Part shown: positions 54,019 through 56,964 of the stretch, one piece after another
Position numbering within the stretch: the stretch's first letter is position 1
Layout of the letters: each line of letters opens with the position of its first letter
NCBI GenBank assembly: GCA_903904605.1
Contig: CAIVDC010000023.1
Coordinates: forward strand, 1 to 56,964
Origin: an uncultured Sterolibacterium sp.
GTDB taxonomy: Bacteria; Pseudomonadota; Gammaproteobacteria; Burkholderiales; Rhodocyclaceae
DNA length: 56,964 nt
Reading direction: 5' to 3'
The notes under the pieces: model-generated
Told to the model about the DNA's origin: nothing
The model's database searches: none
The model's input: the letters and a program-made list of their open reading frames with translations, nothing else
Position numbers and translations under genes: made by a program

Positions 54019-54231
54019 TCATCGGGAAAAACCGGAGCCGGATGCCCGCGGCTTGGCCAACCGCATCGGGTGGCAACAAAACAGTGCCCTAAAGCGACTC
54101 CGGTTGTCCTTCATGCACCCCAAGTGGGCAGCCTGCCATGATTGACCGACTTCTTCCACGGTGCCGCTTTCCGGGGAGACCGGGCTGCCGCAATATCGGC
54201 AGGGAGCATAGTAATGGTTGACCACGATCAT
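54019..54231 (-). CDS. Small CxxC protein upstream of prkA, unknown function
   Basis: This 70-residue product has a zinc-ribbon-like arrangement: APCRYCGSPVSPESG, then AAHLGCMKDN, giving C-x2-C...H-x2-C. A second CC pair follows near FRALFCCHP. ATG 54231 lies one base after AAGGAGA, too close; GTG 54225 has ideal spacing and is the likely start. It is 127 bp upstream of prkA on the same strand and may be co-transcribed. I do not recognise the family. Confidence 0.5.
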   Translation of the reverse strand: MIVVNHYYAPCRYCGSPVSPESGTVEEVGQSWQAAHLGCMKDNRSRFRALFCCHPMRLAKPRASGSGFSR

Positions 54232-54604
54232 TCTCCTTGTCGCCTGTCGGGCCGGTAAATCGCCTTGCCCGTTCCGGCCCCCGCGTACTGACCGCAGGAG
54301 CCGCTTTGCTGCGTCGATCCGCGTACTTTGTTCGAAGCAAAGGACGTTCCAGCGCAGGCCTGTCTCGCTTTTGGCGCGTTCTCCGCACCCGGAGGGATAA
54401 CGCTGCCTGTCTCGACGAACGACAGGCACGCCGAAAAGAATGCGGGCCGCGATACCTCGGGCGGCGCGAGGCTGTTGCCGAAACCGAATGCCCTGCCACC
54501 TGCCACCAACAAAGTAGACAGCAATTTCCACAAGGGATTCGACGCGAGGGCCAGTTTGTCGTTTTCACCCGGACTGGCCGGGCAGCTCTGGCGTCGCTGG
54601 ACTT
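54232..54604. other. Gene-poor stretch upstream of the small CxxC gene
   Basis: This is about 370 bp without a recognised gene. A minus-strand frame of about 110 codons runs through it (NPLWKLLSTLLVAGGRAFGF, then a Ser/Gly/Pro-rich tail), but it overlaps the cupin gene and has no clear start or ribosome site. It might be a degraded or non-standard coding region. Confidence 0.35.
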
Positions 54605-55294
54605 TCAGGGGCGGCAGGCACCGGGGTTCAAGAAATTCGCACCGATTGCCCCGACCTTGACGTAAATCAGTGCGCCTTCCGGGCCGGTGAAGGGCGTATG
54701 GCGGCTCCAGCGCGGACTGCGTAGCCACGTGCCGGTGGAGTAGTCTCCGTCTTCATCGCGGAAGACGCCATCGAGAACCAGAATTTCCTCGCCGCCGGGA
54801 TGCGTATGCGTATTGAAGCGCGTTTCCGGCGCCCAACGGACCAGTGCCGTACTGACGCCGTCGTGCTCATGCAGGGGCATGACCGCCAGCCCGGGGACGA
54901 GTCCCGGATACCAGACGGCCGTCGATGTATCGATGCGCACCGGCGCCGTGTCATCCAAGGCAAATTGCCAGAGTTTGACAAAGAGGGTGCAGCCGTCCCG
55001 GGAAAACGGTGCGTGGCTCGTGCCCGGCGGATTCCGCAGATAGGCGCCGGCCGGGTAATCGCCGTGTTCGTCCGAGAACAGGCCGTCCAGGACGAGAATC
55101 TCTTCGCCGCCCTCATGCACGTGCCGGTCGAAGCGTGACCCCGCAGCGTAACGTACGATGCTGGTGGCCCGTGCCCGTTCATCGCCGATCCGGTCCAGCA
55201 TTCGCCGGTCAACGCCCGGCAGCGGCGAGTTGTTCCAGACCGCGTCGCGCGCGTTCAGAACGATGCGCTGGTCGAAATCGCTGTTCAGGTCCAT
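54605..55294 (-). CDS. Double-cupin protein (ChrR-like cupin domains)
   Basis: This 229-residue protein consists of two tandem ChrR-type cupins. The first has H58, H60, E64 and H94 (RHVHEGGEEILVLDG). The second has H163, H165, E169 and H199 (THTHPGGEEILVLDG). Each set matches the metal-binding pattern of anti-sigma-factor ChrR and acetylacetone-type cupins. No N-terminal zinc anti-sigma domain or ECF sigma gene is present, so an enzymatic or metal-sensing role is more likely. ATG 55294 is chosen; the frame extends to 55516 with atypical sequence. Confidence 0.82.
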   Translation of the reverse strand: MDLNSDFDQRIVLNARDAVWNNSPLPGVDRRMLDRIGDERARATSIVRYAAGSRFDRHVHEGGEEILVLDGLFSDEHGDYPAGAYLRNPPGTSHAPFSRDGCTLFVKLWQFALDDTAPVRIDTSTAVWYPGLVPGLAVMPLHEHDGVSTALVRWAPETRFNTHTHPGGEEILVLDGVFRDEDGDYSTGTWLRSPRWSRHTPFTGPEGALIYVKVGAIGANFLNPGACRP

Positions 55295-55472
55295 AGGGCG
55301 AAAGCTTACATCAACAAGGCGGCTTTCGCCGGGCGTCATTCCTGCTTCGGGACCGGCCAGGGCGGCGGCTGATGCCCGTTCTTGGGGGCGGAATGCCCTG
55401 GGTTGGTGCAGGACCATAGCCGAGGGTCCGAAGATGGGGGGATTTGAGGCATGGCGCAGAATTGCCGCGGCA

Positions 55473-56084
55473 TCAGGTTTCGGCAGCCCTGAACTTGCTC
55501 GACTCGATGACGTCACAAAAGACGCTCATCAGCCGAGGGTCGTGCTTTCCGCCGCTTTCATCCCGCAGAATCTCCATGATGGCGGGATGCGTCCTGGCGT
55601 GTTGATATGCCCTTGTGACGGCCATCGCGTCGTAGCTGTCGGCGATGCCGATGATACGGGCGCCGATTGGAATTTCCTCTCCGGCAAGCCTGTCCGGGTA
55701 ACCGCCGCCGTCGTAATGCTCGTGATGGTGGCGAACGACCAGAGCGACTTGTTGCGAGCCTTCAAGGTCGGTCGCGTCGATAATTTTTTCCCCGATCTCG
55801 GAGTGCTGTTTCATTTCCGCCCACTCGGCATGGTCAAATCTCGAAGGCTTCAGGAGGATCCGGTCGGGTATGCCGATCTTGCCGACATCGTGCAAGGAAG
55901 CGCCAATTTTGAGAATGCCGAGTTCCCTCGCAGACAGGCCGCAACGCACCCCGATCTCTTCGGACAGTCCCAGCACGCGCGCCGAATGCCGCCTCGTCAG
56001 CAGGTCACGGAAACCCAGCGCGGCCGACAGCGCCTTGGTGTAGCGGAGCAGCGCAAGATAAATGTCGTCTTCGAGTTTTTTCAT
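55473..56084 (-). CDS. HD-GYP domain cyclic-di-GMP phosphodiesterase
   Basis: This 203-residue protein consists mainly of an HD-GYP domain. It has H33, H65-D66 (LHDVGKIGIPD), H94, the HHEHYDGGGYP signature with GYP at 128-130, and D150. It would degrade cyclic di-GMP. No receiver or sensor domain is attached; the first 25 residues may form a helical lead-in. It is divergent from the heme c sensor gene. The ATG at 56084 has a weak SD. Confidence 0.88.
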   Translation of the reverse strand: MKKLEDDIYLALLRYTKALSAALGFRDLLTRRHSARVLGLSEEIGVRCGLSARELGILKIGASLHDVGKIGIPDRILLKPSRFDHAEWAEMKQHSEIGEKIIDATDLEGSQQVALVVRHHHEHYDGGGYPDRLAGEEIPIGARIIGIADSYDAMAVTRAYQHARTHPAIMEILRDESGGKHDPRLMSVFCDVIESSKFRAAET

Positions 56085-56252
56085 GGTGGCGGTCCGAGGA
56101 TCGACGCCCGACGGACGGAAGTCAAGGTTTACCACGTTGTCTACGGCATCATGGGGCGTAACTTGAGTCCTGCGGTTGGCGACGGCGCGAGAGAAATTGG
56201 GGTAACCGACTGTCGCTCCCCGAGTGCGCTTATGTTGCCATCGTAGGCCAAG

Positions 56253-56293
56253 TTGATATTGGTCAAGTCGGCGGCGCCGGCCGCGCGTAATAT
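56253..56293 (+). promoter_or_regulatory. FNR-type box and -10 upstream of the heme c sensor gene
   Basis: TTGATATTGGTCAA (56253-56266) has the same form and orientation as the ccoN, uspA and hemN boxes. TAATAT (56288-56293) is centred exactly 31 bp downstream of the box centre. The gene starts 29 bp after the -10. Confidence 0.75.
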
Positions 56294-56321
56294 GGCAAAA
56301 GCGATATGACAGGAATTGACG

Positions 56322-56964
56322 ATGATAGTTCTTAGCAAGCTCAAGATATGGCTGCGCCTGGTGGTCGGCATCGCGGTGATGCTGGTGATCGCCTTTGCCG
56401 GGATCATCTGGTGGGTGACGGTGCAGCAGCAGGAGATGGGCATCAGGCAGGCGCGCGACTTCTCGGAGAGCGTCAACCAGATGACCATGGCGGCGATGAC
56501 CGGCATGATGGTCAGCGGCAACATCGCCGACCGTGCGGTCTATCTCGACCAGATCCAGAAGACCGAGAATGTCAGCGAACTGCATCTGATCCGCGGCGAG
56601 GCGCTGTCGAAGCAGTATGGACCGGGCAAGGCTGACGACAGAAAGGCCGACCCGCTCGAGCAGCAGGTGCTGGCCAGCGGCCAGCCTCATTTCGCCGTGC
56701 TGCCGGGCGCCCACGGGGAGATCCTGCGCGCGGTCATCCCGACCAAGGCGCGCAAGGACTACCTCGGCAAGGACTGCCTGAGCTGCCACGACGTGCCCGA
56801 AGGCACGGTGCTGGGCGTCGTCGGCATGGATATCTCGCTAAAGAACATCAATGGCGCCGTCAGGGAAGCCACCCTGAAGGTCGTGACGGCCGCCCTGGCG
56901 ATGCTCGTCCTGGTCGTCGGCTTCGTCTATCTGTTCGTCAGTCGTTCGGTGTCCGCGCCGCTCG
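56322..56964 (+). CDS. Membrane sensor with periplasmic heme c site, probably a chemoreceptor (3' end outside window)
   Basis: The first 214 residues are visible. They comprise a transmembrane helix (about 12-33), a periplasmic domain and a second helix (about 187-206) leading toward a HAMP region (SRSVSAPL). The periplasmic part carries a CxxCH heme c motif, C152-L-S-C155-H156, near its end. This resembles DUF3365/Tll0287-like heme-PAS sensors fused to chemoreceptors or kinases. The output domain is outside the window. CAGGAA precedes the ATG at 56322. An FNR box upstream suggests synthesis under low oxygen. Confidence 0.78.
   Translation, partial: MIVLSKLKIWLRLVVGIAVMLVIAFAGIIWWVTVQQQEMGIRQARDFSESVNQMTMAAMTGMMVSGNIADRAVYLDQIQKTENVSELHLIRGEALSKQYGPGKADDRKADPLEQQVLASGQPHFAVLPGAHGEILRAVIPTKARKDYLGKDCLSCHDVPEGTVLGVVGMDISLKNINGAVREATLKVVTAALAMLVLVVGFVYLFVSRSVSAPL

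Noticed and set aside
56085..56789. N-terminal extension of the HD-GYP frame
   Set aside because: The extension is antisense to the heme c sensor gene and has shadow-like composition. The domain is complete from ATG 56084.

Overview
The window looks like the chromosome of a GC-rich betaproteobacterium, probably Rhodocyclales (Azoarcus/Thauera/Dechloromonas/Accumulibacter type). This rests on protein styles and gene neighbourhoods only: a cbb3 oxidase operon with its assembly genes, a class I PHA synthase, an Mla/MCE transporter with a STAS-fused permease, a SpoVR-YeaH-PrkA operon, paired FNR and DNR regulators, and a CusABC-like exporter. No rRNA, complete tRNA, CRISPR array or prophage was seen.

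Layout. 1-950: the edge of an IS630-family element abutting a short, probably truncated PAS protein, then about 530 bp without a gene. 950-6860: an orphan NarL-type regulator, then an accessory block with a leftward marR - MFS exporter - SDR run divergent from a cytoplasmic (catabolic-type) reductive dehalogenase homologue. 7200-10120: mlaE-mlaF-mlaD. 10190-11950: small proteins and an HSD10-like dehydrogenase. 11957-24530: cytochrome cbb3 region (ccoI, ccoS, ycaO, ccoNOQP, ccoG, ccoH, a small membrane protein, and a P2-type ATPase broken by a frameshift). 24547-26950: uspA divergent from phaC. 26980-34930: an HME-RND efflux system divergent from its two-component system. 35000-39960: a hemerythrin - DUF2249 - polytopic membrane protein operon, dnr, fnr and hemN. 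40030-44155: a SafE-like protein, a second usp, copA, copZ and ppa. 44150-48990: a degraded SPFH gene, quinone oxidoreductase, orphan pstS with a Pho box, ychJ, a DUF3820 gene and dinB. 49100-56964: spoVR-yeaH-prkA, a small CxxC protein, a double-cupin protein, an HD-GYP protein and the start of a heme c sensor/chemoreceptor.

The main connecting theme is low-oxygen and nitrogen-oxide physiology. Four FNR-type boxes share the form TTGAT-N4-GTCAA in the same orientation toward their target (ccoN, uspA, hemN, heme c sensor). A fifth, fully symmetric TTGAC-N4-GTCAA box precedes the hemerythrin operon. In each case a -10-like hexamer is centred 31-32 bp downstream, the class II activation geometry. 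The two cognate-type regulators, a four-cysteine FNR and a cysteine-poor DNR-like protein, are encoded in the same window.

The most unusual element is the reductive dehalogenase homologue at 4649-6856. It has no Tat signal, carries a duplicated cobalamin-type domain and two 4Fe-4S motifs, and its Tyr/Lys/Arg spacing matches what I recall for the catabolic enzyme NpRdhA. It sits divergent from a MarR regulator and an exporter, which suggests a self-contained organohalide response module.
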